NCBI GenBank assembly: GCA_910592205.1
Contig: CAJVPJ010000857.1
Coordinates: 1-15,443, forward strand
Length of the DNA stretch: 15,443 nt
Direction: 5' to 3'
DNA from: Paraglomus occultum
Lineage: Eukaryota > Glomeromycota > Glomeromycetes > Paraglomerales > Paraglomeraceae
This document shows positions 1-8,744 of this stretch, one piece after another. The position numbers and the translations under genes were made by a program. Position 1 is the first letter of the stretch, and every line of letters begins with the position of its first letter. The notes beneath the pieces were generated by a model, which saw only the letters and a list, made by a program, of their open reading frames with translations, made no database searches and was not told where the DNA came from.

Positions 1-2016
1 TTCTATCGTCGTGAAAACTAAGCTTTTTGACTTAACTATCGGCAGTAGATCGGTAACGACCCGTAGCTGTATTTAAACGTTAGTTGTCAGCGCAATAGAT
101 CGGTAACGACCCGTAGTTGCGGTAAGCAAGAGTATCTCGATTGATAACTTAAATCCTTTGTTGTTATAATTAGACAAGTGACATTCCTTGACTAGTCAAA
201 ACACTAAATCGAAGTTCTCCCTGGCCTGGTTTAAAATTAGTAAAAGAAAATTTTCCCTTCGATTCCGCGGTAGATAGATTGTTGTTTATTTATCGTGGGT
301 ACTTATTTAGATACGAGTATAGGAGAAATACATCGTATAGGGAGTGAAGAGAAGCGCGGATATAAATAATTATTGTCACTTTCAGTTTAGTTCAGCTTTA
401 AGTGAGCAATCGTTGCAGTAACAAGAGCTAAATTGTGAAAAACCCCCTCTCGGCAGAACGCATCTACGCAATTAATTGCTCTCCCAACCCTATTGTGGAC
501 GCCGACCGTAACAAGCCTTCCATATGGCGTTTAGAGCAGCAGATTGTATTAGTCGCCCTTATGAGTGAACACTAAAGGTGCATGGATCAGATTTTTGGAC
601 CTGAACATGATAAACAGTAGCAGCAGAGTTTGTTTCCAGTCAATTTCTCTGTTATTATTATGCTCTCTAACTATGCTTGCCAAGAATAATAGTAACAGTC
701 ATGGCATTTGATTCTACAATATGATGATACACATGAATTGTATAGTTATCTGCAACCATAAACAGATCATTGGTCAGACATAATATGAAATAAACGTCTC
801 ATATTTTACATATTTTTCTAAATTGATTATAATAAAAAGAACAATAATTACATTATTTATTGCCAATTTCCGAATATAACAACATAAATAGTTTATGTCT
901 TTTGGCTTCCAAAAAATTACGATACCAAACTTTCCTATTTTTGCATTTCCTTAAATAACCACGTAAATATAAACACAGCAATTGTTCAATAGTTTATCTT
1001 ATACACAATTATCTCCTCCTGCTGAAAGTATAAATATGGTACAAGATTTTACTAATAAAACAAACCCAGTTGTTTTATACGCACATAAGATTGATACGTA
1101 ATGTCAATAAACGCTTTATAATATTGTTACTTGATTGTTTTTATTATTACAATCTGACATATTAATATACACGTATGTCAAGTTCGGACATACAACAGTT
1201 CAGAGAACGCATGTCGCTCAGTAAATGGCAATTGGAAGACAACGACAAAAAACTTTGTCTATCTCTGAACCAATTATTGAATCGATTTCATTCCTAACGC
1301 GATATACAAAATCTCATCGCAATTTAGTTTATAAGAAATGTCTTTACTACTAAACGGAAAATAATAATCGAAGATATATCTTGTTTGTTTGAAATGTACA
1401 AGTAAATTTCGTTGTTACGTGCCGCATATTCAGTAACTTCACCATAATCTGTTTGGCTGTGTGCAGTACCATATGTACAGTTATACCGAATAAATACCAT
1501 TATAGACGTTATACCTCAGTTCGAAACCTGCCTCGATTCTGAATGGGACAGGTTTTGACATGGTACAACACAACATACTGTACATATCATTAAGTATACA
1601 TTTACACTATAATCAAAGTCCAAGTATTCAGCATCTAATTCGTTTCGATAAATTGTTAATTGTGTTACCAAGAGGTCTCGTATTGTCCACTGGGTTTGGC
1701 TAATTTTTGCTGCTACTATTTTCCCAAGAAATGTTGATAGTGGCGGACGTTGTTTTCAGGTAAAATTAAAATTCTAAGCAACCTAAAATACTGTATAATT
1801 TCCCCGAGAATGATATCAGCATAAGTATTTCGGAGGAATGTCATAGTCTCGTGGAATATGCATAGCCAGCGATAGAAAAATAGTTGATTTATTGATCAAG
1901 ATTGATAATGCGTTGTTCTATATCTGGGATAATTGTTACATGATATTTCGAGTGTATTACAAGCATATGATTTAATTTTCTAATACGCAATCTGTAATGC
2001 GAGAAATCATTAGTCT
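1..2016. other. AT-rich region without a convincing gene
   Basis: No gene could be supported on either strand. The region holds a direct repeat near its left end (listed separately) and a TATA-like TATAAATA at 361-368. After that comes a less AT-rich stretch with a 46-codon open frame (435-575, +) that lacks an ATG. The TATA followed by a compositional change resembles the layout of an LTR or promoter. However, no terminal repeat, primer-binding site or element protein was found, so neither is claimed. The rest is ordinary AT-rich intergenic sequence. Confidence 0.5.
46..119. repeat. Direct repeat, two copies 50 bp apart
   Basis: A 24-bp block starting TAGATCGGTAACGACCCGTA occurs at 46-69 and again at 96-119. 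The two copies differ at one base (TAGCTG versus TAGTTG) and their starts are exactly 50 bp apart. The DNA between them is not obviously repeated. The block is richer in G and C than its surroundings. It lies at the window edge, so further copies could exist to the left. Confidence 0.85.
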
Positions 2017-2220
2017 ATGGTTTTATTGTTACTATTGGGATTAAATTTTGATATAACGATAGAGACAATAAGGATTTTCGCCACAATATTCACCACTACT
2101 CCAAATACCCACTATATAATTTTTATATTTTCTTTATTATGGTTTTTATACCATTTAATGGTACATTATTGCCTTCTTCCGGGTCTTTACGTAGAACAGA
2201 AATTTGAAATTGTCATTTAG
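2017..2220 (+). CDS. Small hydrophobic ORF, uncertain
   Basis: This ATG-initiated frame of 67 codons encodes a peptide with a leucine-rich N-terminus (MVLLLLLG) and a second hydrophobic stretch at about residues 33-52. It could be a small membrane or secreted peptide. AT-rich DNA readily gives chance ORFs rich in Leu, Ile and Phe, and no family is recognised. No intron, promoter or poly(A) signal supports it. Treat it as a candidate only. Confidence 0.15.
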   Translation: MVLLLLLGLNFDITIETIRIFATIFTTTPNTHYIIFIFSLLWFLYHLMVHYCLLPGLYVEQKFEIVI

Positions 2221-2976
2221 ATGATATAAGTAGAACATTTATCTGCTGCACCCTTGTCTGGGCTTCCAGCGAACTGTCCAATATTCTGTTTCCTACGGAT
2301 GCGAAGGCAACACTAAAGGCCACACATGCAATTAGCTTATTTAAATTTCACAACTTATTTATAACTTGCATTTGAGAAGCATGCCGATAAAATACCCATG
2401 CAGCCAATCAGCGTTTCATGTTAACGTCATTGTAAACTGCACACACTGCTGCCGCTGGTAGGTTACTCTTCTCAAAGTGTCTTTTCGTTCGTTTGTGGTT
2501 AGGACGAGGCCATTTGCCAATGTATTATGCGGCTGCATGCAAATAAGTATATAAGTTATAACGTACTACCTATGGATTCGTAAGCGCCAATTATTATGTG
2601 CTTTACGCGTAGGCTGTTTGCCTGCCAGTGTCTAATAGTCTTGTATTTTATTTGACATTTATTATGCGCTTGCTTACGCGTAGGCTGTTCGCTACAACCA
2701 AATATTCTCACACTTATTCACATCGTAAGTAAATTGGTACGTTACAAGTGTGGACTGGTCAGACATCATTTACGTCGCGAAGAGTGGTGTCCGCTGCGTT
2801 CTCAAGAAGACAACGCGCGAATAATTTCAATGAATTACCGCAAACAATGAAATAATAATGCGTTGAGTAACTGTACACTTATTCACAAAGCATGATACAA
2901 AGAGATTCATAAAAACACTTTATCATGTTACTACCAGTTTGGTAAAATAATTTCCAATATTCATCAGCAGAACTAG
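2221..2976. other. Intergenic region
   Basis: No gene was found on either strand. The only structure noted is the spaced direct repeat at 2591-2692, listed separately. Confidence 0.5.
2591..2692. repeat. Spaced direct repeat with an ACGCGT core
   Basis: TTACGCGTAGGCTGTTTGC at 2603-2621 recurs as TTACGCGTAGGCTGTTCGC at 2674-2692. This is 18 of 19 identical, 71 bp apart. Both copies are preceded by a similar TTATTATGTGCT / TTATTATGCGCT, so the unit is about 31-34 bp with a 3-bp length difference. ACGCGT is itself a palindrome and matches the core of fungal MluI-box type elements, but no gene starts close by. Confidence 0.8.
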
Positions 2977-3276
2977 TTAAACGTAATACAATTGATTGGT
3001 TTGTATCTTCAGCAGACCCCTGAGAGGAAAAAGCAAAGATATCAATGAGCGAAAACTGCATGGGGAGTGTACGAGATATTAAACAAAGAGTCGTTCGATT
3101 CACAAGCGAGATATTCTCAAGAAACTGCAGATTTGTTCACTGAAATGCAAAAAAAAAGTGGACAAGAAAATAATCAGACTGACGAAAACAACATCACTAA
3201 TAGCGATAGTCCGAAAGGTTCTAAGCGAATCAAGCGAATCAAGCGAGCAGAAGAGTTGAGACCAGTCAAGCATTAA
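2977..3276 (+). pseudogene. Protein-like frame with an internal stop; possible gene relic or terminal exon
   Basis: One frame reads as plausible protein from 2977 to the TAA at 3274-3276, broken only by a TGA at 3046-3048. Before the stop it reads LYLQQTPERKKQRYQ. After it comes TAWGVYEILNKESFD and then a Gln/Asn/Lys/Glu-rich, probably disordered tail. The tail includes a basic KRIKRIKRAEE segment made by a 9-bp tandem repeat (AAGCGAATC) near 3226-3250. The section after the stop has no ATG until residue 27. It could be a decayed gene, or the last exon of a gene whose other exons were not recognised; an acceptor-like CAG lies at 3010-3012. The family is unknown. Confidence 0.3.
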
Positions 3277-3640
3277 AACCAGTGAGGGTGTGGCATGACA
3301 AGCCTAAATGTCCGGAAAAAAAAAATAGCTAGACTAGGCAGTGTGTTAAATATTACAATAAAATTGGCTCATGTTGTTTAACTGATATTATTGTGTTACC
3401 ATTGAATTCACGATTTATGATTCAACTCCCTATAATTCGACTTCCTAGAAATTCGATCGTCTTGAGCAAGACTCGATTTTTAATATTATTCGACTGATGA
3501 CTCCGGAACGCAAAGACAGTTGACTGTTATCATTATACTCGATTACATAATAGTTCGTGCACATGCTCAGATGCATTACGTCATACGGTGCACGAAATTT
3601 TATAACCTTTTGATTATTACAATAAAAACATTATTTTTTT
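3277..3640. other. Intergenic region
   Basis: Nothing recognisable was seen here. The stretch is AT-rich and ends in a poly-T run at 3632-3642 that could serve as a polypyrimidine tract for the open frame that follows. Confidence 0.4.
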
Positions 3641-3919
3641 TTAAGTCAAAGATTAAATCGTCTTGTCCAAGAACACTTTGAAATATTGGTAACATTTGTA
3701 AGAGTTGCGGGGCATTCGAAGAAAGTCATCAAATCTTACAAGAAGACATACAAGGCCCAAGGCATGGGAAATTCGCTCATCGACAAAGTTGATATGGTCA
3801 TGAAAACGAATATGAAGCCAAACACGATATCCACAACGCGTTACGTTTTAATCAGAATCATATATCATGCAAAGAAGAGCCTCCTCATTGGTAATGACCA
3901 TCAGTGTAACGTTTATTAG
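3641..3919 (+). CDS. Open frame of unknown origin, possible exon or relic
   Basis: This open frame has 92 codons plus a TAG stop and no ATG before the one at about residue 46. It begins at a poly-T tract ending in AAG. It encodes a basic, helix-compatible sequence including AGHSKKVIKSYKKTYKAQG and MGNSLIDKVDMVMKTN. Composition is less AT-rich than the flanks, which favours coding origin. Tail-to-tail with RPS19, it ends 41 bp from that gene's stop. No domain was recognised. It could be a last exon, a relic, or chance. Confidence 0.22.
   Translation, partial: LSQRLNRLVQEHFEILVTFVRVAGHSKKVIKSYKKTYKAQGMGNSLIDKVDMVMKTNMKPNTISTTRYVLIRIIYHAKKSLLIGNDHQCNVY
3912..3917 (-). promoter_or_regulatory. 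Candidate poly(A) signal for RPS19
   Basis: AATAAA on the minus strand (TTTATT on +) lies about 43 nt past the RPS19 stop codon. That is a normal distance for a 3' end signal. The motif is common in AT-rich DNA. Confidence 0.35.
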
Positions 3920-3960
3920 TATAGTTTCATGTCACCGAATGACCATTGCCGACATTTTGT

Positions 3961-4685
3961 TCATATCTCGTTGTTCTGAGCTACTTTTTGAGCAATGCGA
4001 TCAAGATCTCGTTGACCGGCTTGTGAGATTCGACGGCCCCTAAAGAAAGACAGGAACGAGAAAAATAAGACTACTTATCCCGACTCGAAAGACAGGTAAT
4101 AATACGGACATGACTGATCTCGACTTACCCTTTTGGATCCTTCTCCAACACACTGATTTTTTCTAGGGCTTGAAGCACTTTACGAGCCACAGAACCCGAG
4201 GCTTTAGAATGATGCGAGGGTCTAGTTCCCCTTCTCTTACGACCACCATATCGTTTTTGTAGTGCGCCTACACCGACACCATTGCGTAAATATATGTGTC
4301 GGGCGACAGCAGCTAATAAAAAAGATAGAAAATAACAGCATCTTAGTTTCGGTTGCTGATTGTGAGTACCAATATTGTTCATTGCAGCACTTCAACATCG
4401 TATTTCTTTCCATCTCTCTCTCGCTCTCACTCTCTCTCCCTCTCAGCAACAAACCTAACATACGTAATTCCCTCCTGACAATTTCAAAATTAAATTGCCA
4501 ATATACATACCAGCACGGATATAAAACCAGTCAGGATCATAAGGTGCTAGTTCTTTATATGAACCGGACTTTACGAGATCGACCCACTTTGGTATTTCCA
4601 ATTTGCCGGACCGCCTTAAATGGGCAGCATAGGCTTTGACGAATTCATGTGAACTTACGTCCTTGACTGATACACCACCAACCAT
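3961..4685 (-). CDS. RPS19: 40S ribosomal protein S19 (eS19)
   Basis: eS19 sits in the head of the small ribosomal subunit and is needed for 18S rRNA maturation and 40S assembly. Three exons are inferred: 4511-4685, 4129-4312 and 3961-4039. The introns are 4313-4510 (198 nt, GTATGT...TTAG) and 4040-4128 (89 nt, GTAAGT...TTAG). Joined, they give 145 residues, the same length as human eS19. Family landmarks appear in order: VSVKDV near the N-terminus, [70 protein letters not shown] and [15 protein letters not shown]. Both splice joins restore conserved residues without gaps (YIRA-AAVARH and DPKG-GRR). The start ATG has A at -3 and matches the family N-terminus. A GTAAGT inside exon 1 (KDVSS) is read through, because the family sequence continues across it. 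The gene looks intact. Confidence 0.98.
4412..4444. repeat. CT/GA-rich microsatellite in RPS19 intron 1
   Basis: An imperfect (CT)n tract lies on + with a few C and A interruptions, and reads as GA-rich on the transcribed strand. It lies wholly inside the 198-nt first intron of RPS19. Length is probably variable between strains. A splicing or GAGA-type role is possible but unsupported. Confidence 0.85.
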
Positions 4686-4709
4686 TTTCTATATATAAAT
4701 TAAAGACAA

Positions 4710-4728
4710 ATGCAAAAAAAATTTGCAT
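4710..4728 (-). promoter_or_regulatory. Perfect inverted repeat 5' of RPS19
   Basis: ATGCAAA and TTTGCAT flank five A residues, giving a perfect 7-bp-arm inverted repeat 25 nt upstream of the RPS19 ATG. A TATA-like run (ATTTATATAT on the minus strand, 4691-4700) lies between it and the ATG. It could be a promoter element, a factor-binding palindrome or a 5'UTR hairpin. The transcript start is unknown. Confidence 0.4.
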
Positions 4729-5192
4729 AGCGTTTGTAAATAGTTGTCAAGTAACAATTTTTACTTAATCAATATACAGATTACTAAGCGTTGAGGAAAA
4801 GACATGGAAAAGCACATTCATGTTCACGTTTTGTAGAATATGCGAGTCGAATGTTTTGCTATTTGAATGACAAGGCTTGCGCAAGTGAACTAACCTTTTG
4901 ATCGAGGACTTTGGGGGAGGGATTAACGTCAACGGAGAGAGGAAGAACATAAGAAATTGTTCGAAACGTGGAAAAAATTTTCCAGCGGACATGCCGTGCA
5001 ACACATTCTCATTTCTTATTGGCTGGAAGCCATTCGTGAGGTCATCTGATTCTTAAGTAGCTTGTGTCACAAAGTTGAGAATATTGTCAATCTGGAGTAT
5101 GCGTAAAGTCACGATAACAGAATGTCTCTACTCTTGATGTTGATAATGCTTGGCTTCTCTTGGAAACAATTTACATTTGCCTGATACCGTGA
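4729..5192. other. RPS19 upstream region
   Basis: No credible gene. A minus-strand frame at about 4765-5004 has only a late ATG, no recognisable family, and lies in the probable RPS19 promoter. The stretch most likely holds regulatory sequence for RPS19. Confidence 0.4.
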
Positions 5193-5444
5193 TCAAAAGA
5201 TCTACTGTACGTATGTGCGTGCCGTACGATCTTTTCTGACGCGATTGGGATCAATAGCGGTTCCGGTAAAATATGCAGATTTGACGAAAACAAAGACAGC
5301 CCAGAATCACAAGCATTAATACAGATTAATACCAAATTCGACAGTTCCGCACTTTGGGTAGGAATCGAGCAGCGCCCGTGTAAAAATTTATCTGACTGTG
5401 AAGCATCTCTCTTGCACGTTAGAGTGGCCGTATATACATACTAG
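5193..5444 (+). other. Open frame without ATG, possible exon relic
   Basis: This run of 83 open codons ends in TAG and has no ATG. It reads as mixed, protein-like sequence (for example SDAIGINSGSGKICRFDENK and FDSSALWVGIEQRP), with composition less AT-rich than the flanks. It precedes the frameshifted open stretches at 5680-6090 on the same strand and might belong to the same decayed gene. No family is recognised, and chance cannot be excluded. Confidence 0.2.
5195..5235. repeat. Imperfect inverted repeat
   Basis: AAAAGATC followed by TACTGTAC is mirrored by GTACGATCTTTT, giving arms of 8 plus 4 bp with a 4-nt bulge on the left and a short loop. It overlaps the beginning of the open frame at 5193-5444. 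No function is evident. Confidence 0.5.
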
Positions 5445-5679
5445 TGAAGAGAATGCATCCTATTTCTTTGAACTTTTAAATAGTGATAAGGGATCAAAGA
5501 AAACGACGATAAAACTCAAAGACATGTAACACGCAAGCCATATAAATATTTTATTCCCAGAGATTCAGTAACATTTCATTTCTCGGAGTTATTCCGATGT
5601 AGTAGACACACGTAGATGCCGACATTTTCCGCATTCTCGCGCTGAATGACAAATCCGATACTCGAGCACATAATCTTAA

Positions 5680-6090
5680 GCTAGTTATCAGACAGGTATC
5701 ATCGTTTCCCAACTTTTCACGAGGCAATTACTGCTATCTTGCGTCGCCAATCATACCCAGAACGAAACTGTCCGCAAGGCTGCCTTCGACTTTTTCATGT
5801 CATATTGCCTTATCCCTGACGGTCTTGTCAGAATTATGCAGGATGCACCACTGATCATAGCTTAACCGTCTGGCACCCATGGTCGACACGGATAAAGTCA
5901 TATGCTTGCTAAATCTGTCAATGATGGTGAGAGAAAGTGAGCATCGTCAAGAATTTATTAAAAGGTGAATCAGGAGGTATGGAATTTCTCTCTATAGTCA
6001 AAAAGGTAAACACTCTACAGTCTGTCGACATGTACACATTAACAAAGTCCAACCCACGAACTAACCGTGACTTGCATTTCTCCAAAAAAA
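5680..6090 (+). pseudogene. Possible decayed helical-repeat gene, frameshifted
   Basis: Three consecutive frames on + each give helix-rich, protein-like sequence and hand over to the next by a +1 shift. The first is 5680-5865, with NETVRKAAFDFFMSYCLIPD and a stop TAA at 5863. The second is 5861-5968, with LNRLAPMVDTDKVICLLNLS and a stop TGA at 5966. The third runs from about 5937 onward, with GGMEFLSIVKKV. The handover at 5960-5970 would give a join like FIKR then GGMEFL, a pattern common in ARM/HEAT-type helical repeats. I infer an inactivated copy of such a gene; the specific family is not identified. The first part lies in DNA where all three frames are open, which weakens the argument. 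The 3' part approaches the end of RPC5 on the other strand. Confidence 0.25.
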
Positions 6091-6134
6091 CGCCTTGGGG
6101 TATTCTTTATAGACATATATTGCAAACTTACCTC

Positions 6135-7478
6135 TCACACACTCTTAGGTGTACCTATAACTTTGACATAGTCATTCTTTGTTGTTATGGGTCGCAACTC
6201 ATCCGACTTTTCGGCAACCAGCTTATCGTAAACTTCCGCCACTTCATCTGTCTATTAAGAAAAAAAGAACATACGCATTAGATGGGTTAACTCTTCGAAT
6301 GTGGTGACGTATGCAGGAGACCAAGCCCGACGGGAGAAAAGAAAGAGTAATATCTAACATCAACGTCATAGTATTTAAGTTTCACCCATCTCTCGGAATC
6401 GGCTAAGCGGTTTACGAGCGAAAAGGTATTCTTACGGGGTCCTTGGGTATCTGGATCTGTTGATTTTACCGAAACCTAATATAAAGAACGATGGTCAAAG
6501 TAGTGGTGGTAATAAAGCATAAGCACTGTTGTCCAGAATCAGTAAATAACAAGTGTTGTGTGTCCGCTAGTTGTCTATCCGGGACACACCCATCTTCATT
6601 TTTTATACCTGGATGGCCTTGTTACCCTTTGCACGCGCACTCGAACTGGATCCTTCTCCCACGTTATCATCTTCGGCCGATTTTCCAAGATTCTTATCCT
6701 TGAGCGCATTCTCCTCTTCCGTAGCTTTCTTATTGGCCACTTTTTGCTTCTCGTCGATTCTATCGAGATACTTTAGCCCTGGACGAAGCTGATAGGCAGT
6801 GCTTACAGGTGTCAGATGCAATTGTCCTGCCGGGAACGAGGGTATGAGAATGGTGTATGAGATGGCATGCAAAAACATTTTTTGTGCATGATGGTGGGCT
6901 CAAGTCTTTGAAAATATCGTTCCTCTTTGCATATAACCATGTGCCATGCTATCACAAATATCGCCTCCTCGAAAGTACATACCGTTATGCATCACAGCAA
7001 TCATGTAATTTGCCTGAGCAGGTATGATTGTAGCAGTCAACGTCTGCTTATGCATCAGATTTTCATGTTCGCGTGAGGTGTCATCATCGTCAAAATCCCA
7101 ATCATCCTTATCGTAAATGGTCTTTGCTTCTTTATCGTTTAATCCCAATGCCAATTCCCTCCCCCTATCTCGATTATACCAGGTTTCGTTTGGCTGCAGA
7201 GGAATATCCAATTCGAGGACTTGTGACTTGGGTTTCAGACGTGCTTCCAGTGGCACATGTGATGCAGTATATGGATGAGCGCGTGGTCTGACTGGATATT
7301 GTAAGAGTGAAAGTTTATTGGCTAGCTGACGGGAAAAATATATAGGAATTTCTTGGAGAATATCCGGGTCAGTTGCTGACGATGGTGAGGGGATGGTTAT
7401 TGGTTGAGAAACATCAGAGAGTTCCATTGGTTGTGGGTCTAGATTGAATGCCACAGATTTTGATTTTCGTTTTTCCAT
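6135..7478 (-). CDS. RPC37: DNA-directed RNA polymerase III subunit RPC5 (Rpc37)
   Basis: This is the Pol III-specific subunit that pairs with RPC4/Rpc53 in the TFIIF-like subcomplex, which acts in promoter opening, termination and reinitiation on tRNA and 5S genes. Four exons are inferred: 6983-7478, 6609-6826, 6359-6475 and 6135-6251. The introns are 156 nt (GTATGT...GCAG), 133 nt (GTATAA...TTAG) and 107 nt (GTTAGA...ATAG). Together they encode 315 residues. Sin/RPC5 family landmarks are EIPIYFSRQLANKLSLLQYP (residues 43-62), RLKPKSQVLELDIPL (80-94), the split motif NG-QLHLTPVSTAYQLRPGLKYLD (165-187), an acidic/Ser-rich linker (about 200-225) and WVKLKYYDVD (268-277). The protein has the short fungal form and lacks the long C-terminal region of metazoan RPC5. 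The last donor (GTTAGA) is weak, and the final 38 residues rest mainly on an in-frame exon ending in NDYVKVI and a TGA. Confidence 0.94.
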
Positions 7479-8744
7479 TTTTTGATTATTATGTAGTTGA
7501 AAAAATATTTGAGGGCGTAGAAAATTAAAAAAATCTATCTGATCGATAACGTGACTTTAGTGTAACAATGTTGTAGAATGAAAGCGGAGCAATTTCAAAG
7601 GGTTGTTACAAAATGACAACTATTAGTGTACTGAAATATTTTGGCCGCAATAGTAGTAATTAGAGAGTCCGGATAATCATGACATTATCTTGTCATAAAA
7701 GCGTGAGTGATAAACTTGAGGTTGATTTTAGCATTCTTTTTGTTACCAACAGTTATTATATAATGGATGCGATGCTTGCAAACTTACTCGTTAATTTGGC
7801 ATATTGATATAACCATTTGCTGTCGTGTAAACGATTCGATCTTAACACTTTGGATTTAGCTTTTATTTTAGCAGAGCGATAGTTTAATTTAACTAGTATC
7901 AATGCATGAACGTTGATCCCAGATAATTATTTTTCAAGTTACTCACCACTCTCTCCTTGCAATTAGATTGGTAGTCTCCTGGTTAGATGTAATTGTAATT
8001 ATATAAAACGCGCTTTCTGTAACCGAACTTGCCACAGGAATACTTGCGAGACAAAGCAAACACTCCCGATTGATATAGAATTAGTTGCGATAAATGTAAT
8101 ATCAGATGAGTTTGGGAAGCCACCTGTTGTTTTTTTTCCCATTTATAACGACGTCTGTAAATGTTTTCGCTCGTACTAAATTTTGTTTATCTCAATTGAC
8201 GCGAGAAAATATACTAAACGTCAAACAAAAAAATAAATTTTAAGTATCGGGAACGCGGCCACCAAGTCAATGCTTTTCTTTGTTATTGTGAGCTGTTATA
8301 AATAAATTTTTTGCCCAGGTTACTGAGTTGATAATATAGACTAGTTAATATCAATATTAAATTGCGCAATTTTTCGATTAATTCGAAGGTTTATTGAATT
8401 CTCTTGCTTGATGGTTTGAGCAAATTACGATGACTTTTTAATAATGTCACTGGTTTGTGGGGAAGAGTGGAATGAGTAAATGAGTAACCTTTTTTCAGTG
8501 TAATTGAGGAAGCATCTAATTCGTCATGCCATGTAAACCACGATTATTTTGAGAAACACTGTACTGTATTTGTCGATTGCTCCATAATAATGATGAATTC
8601 AAAGATTTTGTTGCTTATAGCTCAATCGAGAGGTTGGTGCTTTACAACTATCATATTATATTGTATTGTAATGATAATCCTTTGTTTTGCGCCTTTGTGC
8701 AACAGAAACTGCTACACAAGAATATCATCTTGAAATACCAAACG
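7479..8744. other. Divergent intergenic region
   Basis: This 1.27-kb AT-rich stretch separates RPC5 (leftward) from the kinase-like gene (rightward) and must hold both promoters. No gene, RNA or clear repeat was seen. The reading frame of the kinase-like gene stays open back to 8553 but contains no ATG before 8745. Confidence 0.6.

Noticed and set aside
160-600. Possible LTR because of a TATA box and a compositional change
   Set aside because: No second copy, no TG...CA boundary pair, no primer-binding site and no element protein in the window.
1490-1560. Possible tRNA because of GTTCGAAACC (B-box-like) near 1519
   Set aside because: No A box, acceptor pairing or cloverleaf could be laid out around it. 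GTTCGAAAC near 4958 failed for the same reason.
4313-4510. Possible snoRNA in RPS19 intron 1
   Set aside because: A weak box C-like GATGTTGA and CTGA-like words exist on the transcribed strand, but not in the right order or with terminal pairing.
6491-6792. Several + strand frames opposite RPC5 exon 2
   Set aside because: They are antisense shadows of the RPC5 coding sequence, which is firmly supported by family motifs.
8553-8744. N-terminal extension of the kinase-like gene to an upstream TTG
   Set aside because: The frame is open but has no ATG before 8745. TTG is not a normal start in a nuclear gene, and the ATG at 8745 sits in good context just before the first linker helix.
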